Notes: generated from the letters alone by a model not told the origin. A DNA stretch of 64,000 nucleotides from JAGVSR01 sp963750715 (GCA_963750715.1 CAVVRP010000012.1:558001-622000); one strand, 5' to 3'. Positions 45,358 through 55,821 are shown, counted from the stretch's first letter. Program-made: numbers and translations.

Positions 45358-46830
45358 ATGAGGTCTCCCTTGCGCGTTCCACCCTTGCCACCACCCGCCC
45401 TCGGTGCCTGGAATTCCACGACCGCCTATCTCGGCGATCTCATAACCCCGACCGTGCGCCTGGGCGTTACTGGACTGGCGCGGTCCGGCAAGACCGTGTT
45501 CATCACCGCACTGGTCAGGAACCTCGTCTCGGGCGGCCGCCTTCCGTTCTTCCCGCCCCAGGCTGAGGGACGCCTGGTGTCGGCGTTCCTCGAACCCCAG
45601 CCCGACGACGATGTCCCCCGGTTCGACTACGAAGACAATCTGGAAGTTCTCGGACGCGACCCGCCTGAGTGGCCCGACAGCACGCGCCGGATTTCGGAAC
45701 TGCGCATCGTCCTCGCGTTCAAATCGCAAAATCCCTTGAGGCGGATGCTCGGCATCTCTCGGCTCAATGTCGACATCGTCGATTATCCCGGCGAGTGGCT
45801 GACCGATCTGGCCCTGCTCAATCAGACCTATGCTCAATGGTCGGCATCGGCGCTTCGGTTTCTGCGCGACAAGCGCCGCGCGGACGCTTCAGCGACGTTC
45901 CTCGCGTATCTCGATCAGTTGAACCCCGCGGCCGCAGACAGTGAAGCGGTCGCACGCGAAGGTGCAGACATCTTCACGCGCGTACTCGCCGCCGTCCGGG
46001 CGGGAGGGCAGGAAGTCTCGATTCAGGGACCGGGACGATTCCTGATGCCGGGCGATCTGGCCGGCTCGCCTCTGTTAACCTTCTTTCCAGTTGCCCCGCC
46101 CGGCGAGGCCAGCGCCCAGCGTGGCGCGCTTCACGCCATGCTGGCGCGGCGCTTCGAAAGCTACAAGTCGATGGTGGTGCGGCCGTTCTTCCGCGATCAC
46201 TTCAAGCGGCTCGACCGCCAGATCGTTTTGGTCGATGCGCTCGCAGCCTTGAACGCGGGACCCGGAGCCCTGTTGGATTTCGAGACCGCGCTTGCCGGTG
46301 TGCTGACCGTGTTTCGCCCCGGAGCCAATTCGTGGCTGTCCGCTTTGACGGGCCGCCGCGTCGACCGGTTGCTGTTCGCCGCCACGAAAGCCGATCACCT
46401 TCATCATACGAGCCATGATCGTCTCGAGGCTCTGCTGCGCGCGGTGACCGACCGCGCCATCGCGCGTGCCACAGGTGCCGGCGCCGACGTGCGAGTGATG
46501 GCGCTTGCAGCCCTGCGCGCCACGCGCGAGGTCGAAGTGCGTCAGGGTAAAGAGCTGCTCGGCTGTATTGCCGGCGTACCGCTCAAGGGAGAAAGCATCG
46601 ACGGCGAAGTTTTCGATGGCCGCCGGGAAGTCGCGATCTTCCCCGGCGATCTTCCAGAGGACCCTGAGATGCTGTTGCATGGCAAGGCCGGCGCGCCGCC
46701 ACCTGTGCGCTTCGTCCGGTTCCGTCCGCTGCGCGTGCCGCCTGCCGGAGCCGATGGGGAACTGCCGCCGGTGCCCCACATCCGGCTCGATCGCGCGCTG
46801 GATTTCCTGCTCGGAGACTGGCTCGCATGA
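45358..46830 (+). CDS. ycjX: YcjX-family GTP-binding protein
   Basis: The 490-residue product of the DUF463/YcjX family has P-loop GLARSGKT, the WPDSTRRISELRI segment, VDIVDYPGEWLTDLALL and VLVDALAALNAG. ATKADHLH serves as the guanine-specificity region. YcjX proteins are stress-associated P-loop NTPases encoded beside YcjF. Its stop overlaps the start of ycjF (ATGA), as in other proteobacteria. Confidence 0.93.
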   Translation: MRSPLRVPPLPPPALGAWNSTTAYLGDLITPTVRLGVTGLARSGKTVFITALVRNLVSGGRLPFFPPQAEGRLVSAFLEPQPDDDVPRFDYEDNLEVLGRDPPEWPDSTRRISELRIVLAFKSQNPLRRMLGISRLNVDIVDYPGEWLTDLALLNQTYAQWSASALRFLRDKRRADASATFLAYLDQLNPAAADSEAVAREGADIFTRVLAAVRAGGQEVSIQGPGRFLMPGDLAGSPLLTFFPVAPPGEASAQRGALHAMLARRFESYKSMVVRPFFRDHFKRLDRQIVLVDALAALNAGPGALLDFETALAGVLTVFRPGANSWLSALTGRRVDRLLFAATKADHLHHTSHDRLEALLRAVTDRAIARATGAGADVRVMALAALRATREVEVRQGKELLGCIAGVPLKGESIDGEVFDGRREVAIFPGDLPEDPEMLLHGKAGAPPPVRFVRFRPLRVPPAGADGELPPVPHIRLDRALDFLLGDWLA

Positions 46831-47846
46831 CGCAACCTTCGTCCCCTCGCAAGCCACGCGCCTTCTCCACCGACGATCCGGGAATCGTGTCGCCGCCGGG
46901 CGGCGTCGATCTACAGGACTTGGAGGATATCGGGCCGCTGGAAGCATTCGGCGAGATCCGCGTCCGCCCGACGGTACAGGAGCTGAGGTCGGGCATGCGT
47001 TGGGGCGGACTGTTTCTGGCGGCGATGAGCGCGTTGGCGGGCCTAGCCGCGAGCCTCGCATTCGCGCGCTTCGTTTCGACCGCAATGGAACGGCAGGACT
47101 GGATCGGCTGGACCGCCTTCGGCCTCGCCGTCACCGCCCTGGTCGCTGCCGCCGTTCTGGTGCTACGCGAACTCATCGGACTGGTGCGGCTTCGCCGCCT
47201 CGGGCGATTGCGCAAGGACGTCGACGCGGCCCTCAATGACAAGGACAAGACGCGTGAGCGTGAGGCCGTGGTGCAGCTTCAAGATTTGTTCGCCGGTCGC
47301 CATGACATACGTTGGGGGCTAGCGCGCCTGGCCGAGCACGCTGGCGATGTGCGCGATCCCGGCGAACTTCTTCGCCTTGCCGATCGCGAACTTCTTGTGC
47401 CCCTCGATCTACAGGCGCGGCGCGCGGTTCTTAAAAGCGCCAAGCGCGTCGCCACAATAACCGCCCTGTCGCCGATGGCATGGATCGCCATGCTCTACGT
47501 TCTGATTGAAAACTTGGGCATGATGCGCGCACTCGCCGGCCTCTATGGGGGACGCCCCGGCATCGTTGGAGCATTCCGGCTGTTTCGTCTGGTCATCGGC
47601 CACATTATCGCGACTGGTGGTGTTGCCATGACCGACGATCTGCTCGGCCAGTTTCTGGGACAGGATTTGTTGCGCCGGTTGAGCCGCCGTCTGGGAGAAG
47701 GTGCCTTCAACGGCGCGTTGACCGCCCGCCTCGGCGTTGCCGCCATCGAGGTGACGCGACCGCTGCCGTTCCTCGATGCGCAGCCGATCAGGGTGCGAGA
47801 CCTGTTGCCTGAGTTGTTCCGGCGAGCGAAAACGCCCGCTGTGTGA
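46827..47846 (+). CDS. ycjF: YcjF-family membrane protein (DUF697)
   Basis: The 339-residue product has a soluble N-terminus and two membrane helices (GLFLAAMSALAGLAASLAF; WTAFGLAVTALVAAAVLVL). A C-terminal DUF697 domain follows, with ALSPMAWIAMLYVLIENLGMMRALAGLYGGRPG and a tail LPFLDAQPIRVRDLLPELF. It is coupled to ycjX by a four-base overlap. The pair probably acts together at the inner membrane; the role is not established. Confidence 0.92.
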   Translation: MTQPSSPRKPRAFSTDDPGIVSPPGGVDLQDLEDIGPLEAFGEIRVRPTVQELRSGMRWGGLFLAAMSALAGLAASLAFARFVSTAMERQDWIGWTAFGLAVTALVAAAVLVLRELIGLVRLRRLGRLRKDVDAALNDKDKTREREAVVQLQDLFAGRHDIRWGLARLAEHAGDVRDPGELLRLADRELLVPLDLQARRAVLKSAKRVATITALSPMAWIAMLYVLIENLGMMRALAGLYGGRPGIVGAFRLFRLVIGHIIATGGVAMTDDLLGQFLGQDLLRRLSRRLGEGAFNGALTARLGVAAIEVTRPLPFLDAQPIRVRDLLPELFRRAKTPAV

Positions 47847-47851
47847 CCCGT

Positions 47852-49861
47852 TCAGGCGGCGCGCTTCAAACCGGCGGCATCACCGGTGGCGCCCGTCGAC
47901 GCAAGCGCGGCGAACCGGCCGCGCCAATCCTCGGTCAGCCCACGAACACGGCCTAGGATCGAGGGCTCGGAGATATCCTCAGGCGTTGCAAGCACAGCCG
48001 ACATGACGGGCCCTGCCGACTGTGCCGTAACCCAATCAATTGGACCGGCGAGCAGGAGCCCGGCTACGACCGGCATCATCCACAGCAGCAGGCCAGGCGA
48101 CACCCACCAGCAGATGAGCGCAACGATGGCTCCGGCGAGCGTATGGCGCCAGTGGAAGCGCAGCGCCTCTTCGAACGATACGGCGCCGCCGTCCCGGCGC
48201 TGCGCCTTCCATCCAGCATCGCGGCCAGCCAGGATCTGGCAGACGCCCGACGTCTGCGTCATCATGAGAATGGGTGCGATCAGCATCGAGGCGATCGTTT
48301 CGACGGCAACGCCGGCCAGCGCTCGCGGCGTGCCGAACAGTTCCCGCGCCTCGCTGGCGCGCTTGATTTCGATGATGAGGCCGAGAAGCTTCGGCAGCAG
48401 CACCACGCCCATCGTCGCGAAGAATAGACGCATGGCCGCGCCCGGATCGATCACCGGCCAGATCGGAAACAGCGTCTTGCTGTCCTGGAAGTAGCTTGGG
48501 ATCAGCTGCTGGCTTTGCAGCGCCAGTACGATACCGACCACCAATGACAAGGCCCATATCACCGATACAAGGTAGGAGAACGCGCCCATCGCCAGATGCA
48601 CGCGGCCCATGGCCGTCAATCCGGCGCGTGGAATGATGGCAAGATGCTGAAGGTTGCCCTGCGCCCAGCGCCGGTCACGCACGACGAGTTCCATGAGGCC
48701 CGGCGGCAAACTTTCGAACGATCCTCTCAGGCTCGGCACCAAGTGGACGCCCCAGCCGGAGCGCTGCAACAGCACGGCTTCAACGAAATCATGGCTGAGG
48801 ATGTGACCACGAAACGGCGCGCGGCCAGGCAATTCGGGAAGACCGGCAGCGGCGGCGAAGGCGACTGTCCGGATGATGGCATTGTGGCCCCAGTAATTCC
48901 CCTGATCGCGGTGCCAGGATGCAAGACCCGCGGCGACGCAGGGACCGTAGATGTTGCAGGCAAACTGCTGCAGCTTCTGCAGCAGCGTCGTGCCGCCGAT
49001 GAGACGCGGGACCGTCTGGATGAGACCGGACTTGGGATCGGACTGCATGCCAAGCACCAGGCGCACCACGCACTCCCCCGACATGACGCTGTCGCCGTCG
49101 AGAATAATAAAGTGGGCGTACGCCGCACCGAACCGCTCGACCCAGTTTTTGATATTTCCGGATTTGCGCCCGGTGTTCTCGATCCGGCGCCGGTAATAGA
49201 CGGCGATCTTGCCTGCCAAGGCTTCGGCAAGCGCCGCATAGGCTGCTTCCTCGGCCTCGCCCTCGCGGGCGCCGCGCGTGTCCGACAGCACGAACACGTC
49301 GAACATCTGCGCCTTGCCGCGCGCCGACAGATCTTCTGCCAGGGCCGCGATGGTGCCGGAAATCCGTGCCGGATCCTCGTGATAAACCGGAAACAGCAGC
49401 GCGGTGCGCGTTATGACCGCTTCGTCAGCCGCCGGCAGTTCGATGGTATCGGCCGTCTCAGAGGCGAAGAGCGGCAGGAAGCCCATGGCCGCGCTAAGCG
49501 AACCAAATGCGATCCAGCCAAACGAGATGGTCGACAGCACGAGGAAGACGAGCTGCACCGGTGTCAGTTGCACGAACGAGAGGACGCCATAGAGTTCATA
49601 GGCGAAGGCGGCTGTCAGGAGCGCGCCGCCGAATGCAACGGCCGCGCGCGGCACCCAGAAACCGCGGCGGCGCGGCTCATGAGGCACCTCGACACGAACG
49701 GAGAAATCCTGTTCGGGCATGTCGAGAGGGGCTTCGGTCGGAAGCAGAGCCGGAGCGCTCGCATCCTTGCGGACAGCAGCCGGATGGCTCGTCTGAGCGA
49801 CGGTTCGGGTATCGAGAGAAGCGCTGAGAGAAGCGAGGGGCTCGCTCATGCCAATGTCCAC
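47852..49861 (-). CDS. opgH: Osmoregulated periplasmic glucan glucosyltransferase OpgH
   Basis: The 669-residue inner-membrane family 2 glycosyltransferase has helices at about 70-140, the catalytic loop (ILDGDSVMSGECVVRLV, then QRSGWGVHLVP) and the RDRRWAQGN motif. Further C-terminal helices follow. It polymerises and exports beta-glucan chains. Its start overlaps the end of opgG by 16 bases, so the two form an operon in the usual G-then-H order. Confidence 0.95.
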   Translation of the reverse strand: MDIGMSEPLASLSASLDTRTVAQTSHPAAVRKDASAPALLPTEAPLDMPEQDFSVRVEVPHEPRRRGFWVPRAAVAFGGALLTAAFAYELYGVLSFVQLTPVQLVFLVLSTISFGWIAFGSLSAAMGFLPLFASETADTIELPAADEAVITRTALLFPVYHEDPARISGTIAALAEDLSARGKAQMFDVFVLSDTRGAREGEAEEAAYAALAEALAGKIAVYYRRRIENTGRKSGNIKNWVERFGAAYAHFIILDGDSVMSGECVVRLVLGMQSDPKSGLIQTVPRLIGGTTLLQKLQQFACNIYGPCVAAGLASWHRDQGNYWGHNAIIRTVAFAAAAGLPELPGRAPFRGHILSHDFVEAVLLQRSGWGVHLVPSLRGSFESLPPGLMELVVRDRRWAQGNLQHLAIIPRAGLTAMGRVHLAMGAFSYLVSVIWALSLVVGIVLALQSQQLIPSYFQDSKTLFPIWPVIDPGAAMRLFFATMGVVLLPKLLGLIIEIKRASEARELFGTPRALAGVAVETIASMLIAPILMMTQTSGVCQILAGRDAGWKAQRRDGGAVSFEEALRFHWRHTLAGAIVALICWWVSPGLLLWMMPVVAGLLLAGPIDWVTAQSAGPVMSAVLATPEDISEPSILGRVRGLTEDWRGRFAALASTGATGDAAGLKRAA

Positions 49862-51408
49862 CTGTACAGCCAGCTCTCCGAGATCAGCTGATCCTTGAGC
49901 TTCAGCCCTAAACGCAGTTCCGCCACTTCGGTGCCGCCCGTTTTCAATTCAAAGCTAACGCGTATGCCGGAAATGTCCGGGTAGCGTCGCACTACCACGT
50001 TGGCGATGCTGCCAGCACTCGAGCTGAGATCGGCTGTTGGCAGCTCTGCCAGATCTTTGGTGGCAGGGCCCGCGAAGTCGATGACGAAACGCGCCGCCTC
50101 ATCACCGCGAGCCTTGGTCTGATATGTCTTGACGACTTGCGCGGGCGCCCAGGCAACGGGAACGTCGTCGCCCCAGTAAAGACGATACATGAAACGCTGC
50201 GGCGCGCCCGGCTCCAAAGGCTTTGCGGGCTTCCAGTACGCAACGATGTTGTCGTGGATTTCTTCTTCCGCCGGTATTTCGATCAGCTCGACATAACCGT
50301 CGCCCCAGCCGCCACGCGGCTCGATCCAAACGCTCGGTCGGCGCTCGAAGCGGGCCTCCAGATCCTCGAAACTCGCGAAGGCGCGATCGCGCTGCACAAG
50401 CCCGAACCCTTTGGGATCCTTGTCGATGAAGGCGCTGGTCTGCAGTTTCTTTGGGTTGGCCAGGGGCCGCCAAAGCCGCTCGCCGCTGCCATTGAGGATC
50501 GCAAGACCTTCACTGTTGTGAACGGCGGGGCGATAATCATGATCGAAGCGGTTTTGAGCCGTTCCGTGAAAATACATGCTCGTCAGCGGCGCGATGCCAA
50601 CGTGCGTGAGCGACCGGCGGGGAAAGAGCGTCGCGTCCACATCGATGACTGTCGACAGTCCGGGCCGAACCACGAAGCGATAGGCACCCGTGATCGACGG
50701 GCTGTCCAGAACGCCGTGCACCACGATATCGGCAGCGGCCGGCCTCGGACGCTCGATCCAGAATGAGCGGAAGAAGGGAAACTCCTCACCCGTGGGCTGC
50801 GCTGTATTGACCGCCAGCCCACGTGCGGAAAGCCCATACCCCTGACCGCGGCCAACGGCGCGGAAGTAGCTAGCGCCCTGGAAGACGGCGAACTCGTCGT
50901 AACGGTCCGCACGATTGAGAGGGCCGTGCAGGCGAAAGCCGGAGAAGCCGAAGGGAGCAGCTTCGGGCAGGTTCTCGAATTGAGCGCCGAACGAAAAAAG
51001 GCGCGAGTTGGCGACGAGGCGTCGAGATTTGCCATTGTCCACAATTGAGATATCGACGGGGACGTCGTAGATCCACCCCAGCGGTAGCAACTGCAATTCA
51101 CTGTCGAGTTTGTCGCCCCGCCAGATCGCCTGCTCGGATTTGAAGCGGATGTCGCGGTATTGCTCAAACTTAAGTGCCTTGAATGGCTCGGGTACATCGA
51201 GCGTCGGCTTGACAAAATCGCTCTGCGCCAGCGCCTCTGCCAACTTGCGCACCGTATCGGGCGCAAATGGCTCTCCTGCGTCATCAACCGCGCCAGCAAA
51301 AGCCTTCCCCGCGAGCGCGACAGGCGCGACCTGACCTATGGCGGCCAGCAGCGACCAAGTCGCCGCGCCGCACAGCACGTGTCTGCGTTTGAATCTCTGG
51401 TCGATCAT
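49846..51408 (-). CDS. opgG: Periplasmic glucan biosynthesis protein OpgG/OpgD
   Basis: The 520-residue product has a twin-arginine-like signal (FKRRHVLCGAATWSLLAAIG). The OpgG/MdoG domain follows (FEQYRDIRFKSEQAIWRGD, SMYFHGTAQNRFDHDYRPAVHNSEGL, YWKPAKPLEPG...FMYRLYWGDD). OpgG and OpgD act on the glucan backbone in the periplasm. The Tat-type signal favours OpgD, the position before opgH favours OpgG. Confidence 0.93.
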   Translation of the reverse strand: MIDQRFKRRHVLCGAATWSLLAAIGQVAPVALAGKAFAGAVDDAGEPFAPDTVRKLAEALAQSDFVKPTLDVPEPFKALKFEQYRDIRFKSEQAIWRGDKLDSELQLLPLGWIYDVPVDISIVDNGKSRRLVANSRLFSFGAQFENLPEAAPFGFSGFRLHGPLNRADRYDEFAVFQGASYFRAVGRGQGYGLSARGLAVNTAQPTGEEFPFFRSFWIERPRPAAADIVVHGVLDSPSITGAYRFVVRPGLSTVIDVDATLFPRRSLTHVGIAPLTSMYFHGTAQNRFDHDYRPAVHNSEGLAILNGSGERLWRPLANPKKLQTSAFIDKDPKGFGLVQRDRAFASFEDLEARFERRPSVWIEPRGGWGDGYVELIEIPAEEEIHDNIVAYWKPAKPLEPGAPQRFMYRLYWGDDVPVAWAPAQVVKTYQTKARGDEAARFVIDFAGPATKDLAELPTADLSSSAGSIANVVVRRYPDISGIRVSFELKTGGTEVAELRLGLKLKDQLISESWLYRWTLA

Positions 51409-52454
51409 GGCCTTGGAAGTCCGGCTCGGCTGATCACTCGGATGGATTCGACGCCGCCACGTCGAGGCTTCCTGCAGGTGAGCAAGTCAGCCATGTTCCG
51501 GTGAAAGTATAATAATCCCGTACACGTTTTGAGTACGCGGAAAATGTGGCGGCATTCTCGTTTCGCGGTTACCGGCATCGACATTAAAACTGTGGCTCAT
51601 CGGCATCGCATCATCATTGATGCGATGCACAAAATACCGTGGTTTGGGCGAGTCAACAAGAAGTTGTATTGGTTTTTGAATTAATCGGGACCCGGACCTC
51701 GCCCCCCATCGGCGCGCTGCCTTAAGCAAGCCTCGGCACCCATGAAATACGACCACCGGTCGTGTGCCGAGGCTTGACGGGTTGGGAGTTGCCGGTTGAT
51801 GGCCATCTGCGGCATTGCGATGTTCGACTGGATCAATGGCAACGACCTGGTCAGGACCTACCTCTTCTCGACGCCACTCTCGACCAGTACCGCTTCCTTC
51901 ACGGCAAAGCGGACCGTTTCCAGGCGACGTTCTACGAACAATTCATGCTTGCCGACTTCTCGGACCGGCCAACAATCGTTCTCGTGGTGCATTCGACGGC
52001 GTTCGCCGTCGTCATCATGGCGATCCTGTCGCGAGGCTTCATCCAGAGCCGGGCTCGCAGCCGCTAACCGTGCCGGTCCGGGCACAATAACGATGCCCAA
52101 GCAAGCGCCTAAAGTGTCGGGGAATTCGCTAAATTGTTGCGCAGTTGAACTGCGTTGCACCTTTGCCGCGAGCGGCGAATGGGCCGAATGTGACAAAACC
52201 AAAACGAAAACCGTTTCCTTAAATTCTCTTTGTTTTTCAAATTGTTACGTTCACCCCGGATTGGCGTGTCTCATGAGCCACATGGGGGATGAATTCAGCG
52301 GGAAAAACCCAGAAGATCGTTTCGCCGGGGTCAGACATCTGCTTAGTATCCTGCCCTGAGCGGTGATTCGCATACCTGCCGCCGGTTGAGATTGAGCGTT
52401 TTGGCGTTAGTTGCGTCAGGCGCCCGTTATAGTGAAGTAGACGGGAGAAGGTAA
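51409..52454. other. Long intergenic region between opgG and the porins
   Basis: This 1-kb gap has no convincing gene. A candidate small membrane protein could be read only with a frameshift: MAICGIAMFDWINGNDLV from 51799 in one frame, then QYRFLHGKADRFQATFYEQF, MLADFSDRPTIVLVVHSTAF and AVVIMAILSRGFI to 52067 in another. The parts from 51,490 to 51,680 and 52,190 to 52,260 are AT-rich and probably hold the opgG promoter and upstream regulatory DNA of the porin. No terminator or RNA gene was identified with confidence. Confidence 0.35.
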
Positions 52455-53843
52455 ATGAGAACTCAAAGCCTTTACGCTTTGGTAGCGGCCGGCCTCCTTG
52501 CAGGTGGCATGTCCGTGACCAGCGCGTCCGCAGCAGACCTTGGGGGGAATTGCTGCGCAGACCTCGAGGAACGCATTGCAGAACTCGAAGCGACCACGGC
52601 TCGTAAGGGCAACCGCAAGGTGTCGCTGACGATCTCTGGCTGGGTCGGCCAGCAGATTACGGCGTGGGACGACGGCGTGGAGTTGAACGTCTACGTTCAC
52701 GACTTGGGCACCACGCTCGGCAGCCACTTCAAGCTGACGGGCTCGGCCATTATCTACCCTGGCTGGACGGCTGGCTACGTTCTGCAGATCGAAGCCATCG
52801 GCTCTGATAGCTTGACAATGAACCAATTCACGCCAGACGGTCCCGCGCTTTATAATCAGCTGGGCTCTAGCGGAGACGTCAACGGTCTCGGCGGCACGCA
52901 GGTGCTGCAGTCCTACTGGTTCGTTAGGTCGGATCATCTTGGTAAGGTTAGCCTCGGCAAGCAGTCGCAGGCGTCAGACAACACCGCCATCCTCGTTGAC
53001 GGCTCGGGATCGCTCGTTCCCGCCAACTGGGTCGCGTTCGATACTCGCGCGTTCTTTGTCCGCACGAGCGACAAGGGCACTCTCGGTATTTGGGGCGGCG
53101 CAGGCGGCGGCTGCGGGAGCATGGGCGGCGCCTGGGGTGATTGCAACGGTCTGACGCAAAACGTTGCTCGCTACGACTTTCCGACCTTCGGCGGCTTCTC
53201 TGTCAGCGCCTCTTGGGGCGAAGACGACATGTGGGACGTCGCCGGTCGGTACGCTGGCGAGTGGTGGGGCTTCAGGGTTGCCGCTGCGGCCGCCTATAAC
53301 GAGGTCAATGCCTCAGGCGTTCCCATCAACCCGAGTTCTGATTTTGGACTTGCTGGCTTCCCCCAAGCGGGCGGCTACAACAACCTGGGCTCGATCGATG
53401 CGAATTACACCCAGGCAGGTGCGTTTGCGATGCACGTACCCACTGGTCTGTTCGGCCTCGTGAACTACGGCCATATGGAGCAAAACACGACTGAAGGGCT
53501 TAACGTGGCGGGTACCTACGACACTTGGTACTTCAAGGCTGGCTTGCGTTGTCGCTTCACGCCTCTGGGTCACTCCGTCTTCTACGGTGAGTACCTGAAT
53601 GCTGATGGTGCTGGCACGACCGCACACTTTGATGTGAATGGTGTTGAAGATGGAAGCCTTGACATCGACAATGTCAATGTTTGGGGTGTTGGCGTCGTGC
53701 AAGAAATCGACGCTGCCGCGATGTCGGTCTGGGTCAAGTATCGTAACCTGTCCGCAGACACCCTCAATAACACTACGAGCGTTGATGGACTCGGCGCTGA
53801 AGACTTCCAGTACGTCGGCGTCGGTGGCCTGATCAACTTCTAA
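52455..53843 (+). CDS. Outer-membrane porin, Porin_2 family
   Basis: The 462-residue product has a signal peptide (LYALVAAGLLAGGMSVTSASAAD), then DLGGNCCADLEERIAELEAT and beta-barrel sequence starting KVSLTISGWVGQQ. It contains GKVSLGKQSQASDNTA and ends GVGGLINF with the terminal aromatic of outer-membrane proteins. This is a rhizobial general porin. It is highly similar to the next gene in its N-terminal half. Start ATG 52455 follows gggagaagg, and its own terminator follows the stop. Confidence 0.93.
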   Translation: MRTQSLYALVAAGLLAGGMSVTSASAADLGGNCCADLEERIAELEATTARKGNRKVSLTISGWVGQQITAWDDGVELNVYVHDLGTTLGSHFKLTGSAIIYPGWTAGYVLQIEAIGSDSLTMNQFTPDGPALYNQLGSSGDVNGLGGTQVLQSYWFVRSDHLGKVSLGKQSQASDNTAILVDGSGSLVPANWVAFDTRAFFVRTSDKGTLGIWGGAGGGCGSMGGAWGDCNGLTQNVARYDFPTFGGFSVSASWGEDDMWDVAGRYAGEWWGFRVAAAAAYNEVNASGVPINPSSDFGLAGFPQAGGYNNLGSIDANYTQAGAFAMHVPTGLFGLVNYGHMEQNTTEGLNVAGTYDTWYFKAGLRCRFTPLGHSVFYGEYLNADGAGTTAHFDVNGVEDGSLDIDNVNVWGVGVVQEIDAAAMSVWVKYRNLSADTLNNTTSVDGLGAEDFQYVGVGGLINF

Positions 53844-53870
53844 GGCACGGCCGAATTCGGACGCTAAAGG

Positions 53871-53899
53871 AAAGCCGCCCCTCACCGGGCGGCTTTTCT
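53871..53899 (+). terminator. Terminator of the first porin gene
   Basis: A stem aaagccgccc / gggcggctttt is followed by ctgctttt, 27 bases after the stop. It is a strong rho-independent terminator. Confidence 0.88.
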
Positions 53900-54328
53900 G
53901 CTTTTCGCGCCTCCTCAAACTATAATTCTTGAGTTCGTGTCGTCATTTTCCGCCGGAATTTGGCCAAACCCCTGATCGGCTCCACCAATGATTCTTCGCC
54001 AAAACGTCATGGATGACGCCCCGATTTCGGCTTATCCCAGCAAATCCCCAGGTTCCGAACGCAGCCTTCTCCCAAAAGCCACGCACCTAACCTATTGCAA
54101 TTGCTTGACTCATTTCAATGTTCGTGTCTCACCGGCCACAGTCTCCCCACCGTCATCGTCAATTCCGGAATGCTCGATTGTTGCGCAGACGAGAATCACA
54201 AAGTCTCCGCTTCAACGGCGGGTTCGAGGGAATCTTCGCGCCGTTTATGTCTGAGACGCGCGGTTGGTTCGAGTTTGTGTACAGGCGTCCGCCATCGAAG
54301 ATGCCAACGCAGATTGGGAGAAGGTCTA
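53900..54328. other. Region between the tandem porins
   Basis: About 430 bases with no convincing gene. It probably holds the promoter and leader of the second porin, since the first ends in a terminator. Open frames here have Ser/Arg-rich shadow composition. Confidence 0.4.
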
Positions 54329-55636
54329 ATGACAAAGTTTAGCCTGAGCGCCCTCGTGGCGGCCGGCCTGCTCGCAGGCGGCCTCGCGACCAGCGCCAAC
54401 GCAGCCGACCTCGGGGGCAACTGCTGTGCCGACCTCGAAGAGCGGATTGCCGAACTCGAAGCTACCACGGCACGCAAGGGCAACCGCAAGGTTTCTCTGA
54501 CAATCTCTGGCTGGGTCGGCCAGCAAGTTACGGCCTGGGACGACGGCGTCGAGTCGAACGTCTACGTTCACGACTTGGGCACCACGCTCGGCAGCCACTT
54601 CAAGCTGACGGGTTCTGCGCAGATCTCTGCCGGCTGGTCCGCCGGTTATGTTCTGCAGATCGAAGCCATCGGCTCGGATGGTCTGACGACCAGCCAGTCG
54701 GTCGCGGATGGCCCGGCTTTGTACAATGCTCTTGGGTCAGGCTTCGCTGTCAATGGTCTCGGCGGCACGCAGGTGCTTCAGTCCTACTGGTTCGTTAAGT
54801 CGGATCACCTTGGTAAGGTCAGCATCGGCAAGCAGTCGCAGGCTTCGGATAACACCGCAATCCTGGTCGACGGTTCGGGCTCGCTCGTTCCGGCCAACTG
54901 GGTGGCGTTCGACTCGAACAGCTTTGCTATCCGCAACAATGGCGGCGTTGGCATCGCTTGGGGTGGAGCTCAGTCGTGCTTCGGCATGGGCGGCGCCTGG
55001 GGTGACTGCAACGGCCTGACGCAGAACGCAGTCCGTTACAACTCGCCGACGTTTGGTGGCTTCTCGGTCAGCGCCTCTTGGGGCGAGGACGACTTCTGGG
55101 ATATCGCCGCTCGTTACGCTGGCGAGCATTATGGCTGGAAGTTTGCTGCTGCTGCCGCATACAACGAAGTTACAGACCAGAATTACAACAACATCCTGAA
55201 CGGTCTGGGCGTCGCGGTTCCCGACATGCAGTACTTCCAGGCTGGCGTCTATTTGCAGCATATCCCCACCGGCATCTTCGCCATGGTAAACTACGGTAAC
55301 TTGCAGGTCGATGATCCGGTCAATTTGGACTCGAACCCTGAGACTTGGTACCTCAAGGCCGGCCTTCGTCTGAAGTGCGCGACCCTGGGCGCCACCGTGT
55401 TCTACGGCGAGTACGAAAACGGTCAGGACGGCGGAAACGGCACCAACACCAACAACATCGCCGGCGTGAACGTAGACACAGAGATGGAGATGTTCGGTCT
55501 CGGTGTTGTTCAGGAAATCGACGCCGCCGCAATGTCGGTGTGGATCAAGTATCGTCACCAGTCCTACGAAGACGCTTCGATTGTTAGCTATGATGACTTC
55601 GACTACGTTGGCTTCGGTGGTCTGATCAACTTCTAA
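54329..55636 (+). CDS. Outer-membrane porin, Porin_2 family (tandem paralogue)
   Basis: The 435-residue product has a signal peptide (FSLSALVAAGLLAGGLATSANAAD) followed by the same DLGGNCCADLEERIAELEAT start as its neighbour. The barrel sequence ends DYVGFGGLINF. ATG 54329 follows gggagaagg, identical in form to the first porin's ribosome site. The two differ mainly in the surface-loop regions and in the last third, as expected after tandem duplication. It has its own terminator. Confidence 0.93.
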   Translation: MTKFSLSALVAAGLLAGGLATSANAADLGGNCCADLEERIAELEATTARKGNRKVSLTISGWVGQQVTAWDDGVESNVYVHDLGTTLGSHFKLTGSAQISAGWSAGYVLQIEAIGSDGLTTSQSVADGPALYNALGSGFAVNGLGGTQVLQSYWFVKSDHLGKVSIGKQSQASDNTAILVDGSGSLVPANWVAFDSNSFAIRNNGGVGIAWGGAQSCFGMGGAWGDCNGLTQNAVRYNSPTFGGFSVSASWGEDDFWDIAARYAGEHYGWKFAAAAAYNEVTDQNYNNILNGLGVAVPDMQYFQAGVYLQHIPTGIFAMVNYGNLQVDDPVNLDSNPETWYLKAGLRLKCATLGATVFYGEYENGQDGGNGTNTNNIAGVNVDTEMEMFGLGVVQEIDAAAMSVWIKYRHQSYEDASIVSYDDFDYVGFGGLINF

Positions 55637-55662
55637 GCCTCACTTCACTACCTCTCTCTCGC

Positions 55663-55694
55663 GAAAGCCGCCTGGTAACGGGCGGCTTTCTGCT
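55663..55694 (+). terminator. Terminator of the second porin gene
   Basis: A perfect ten-base stem gaaagccgcc / ggcggctttc with an eight-base loop lies 26 bases past the stop. It is followed by tgctgttg, so the T-run is short. Confidence 0.78.
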
Positions 55695-55821
55695 GTTGAG
55701 GGCCTTGCTTCCGATAGACGACGGTCAGCGGCTAGGGCATTCCGCCAGCTTTCGCTGCATCAAACCGCGGCCCCTCGCAAGACGATCTCCCGGCCAGTAG
55801 AACTGTTGCTATAATAACAGG

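Noticed and set aside
51796..52359. 187-residue frame between opgG and the first porin
   Set aside because: Ser/Arg-rich and without a domain after the first 25 residues; a small membrane protein could be built only by assuming a frameshift.
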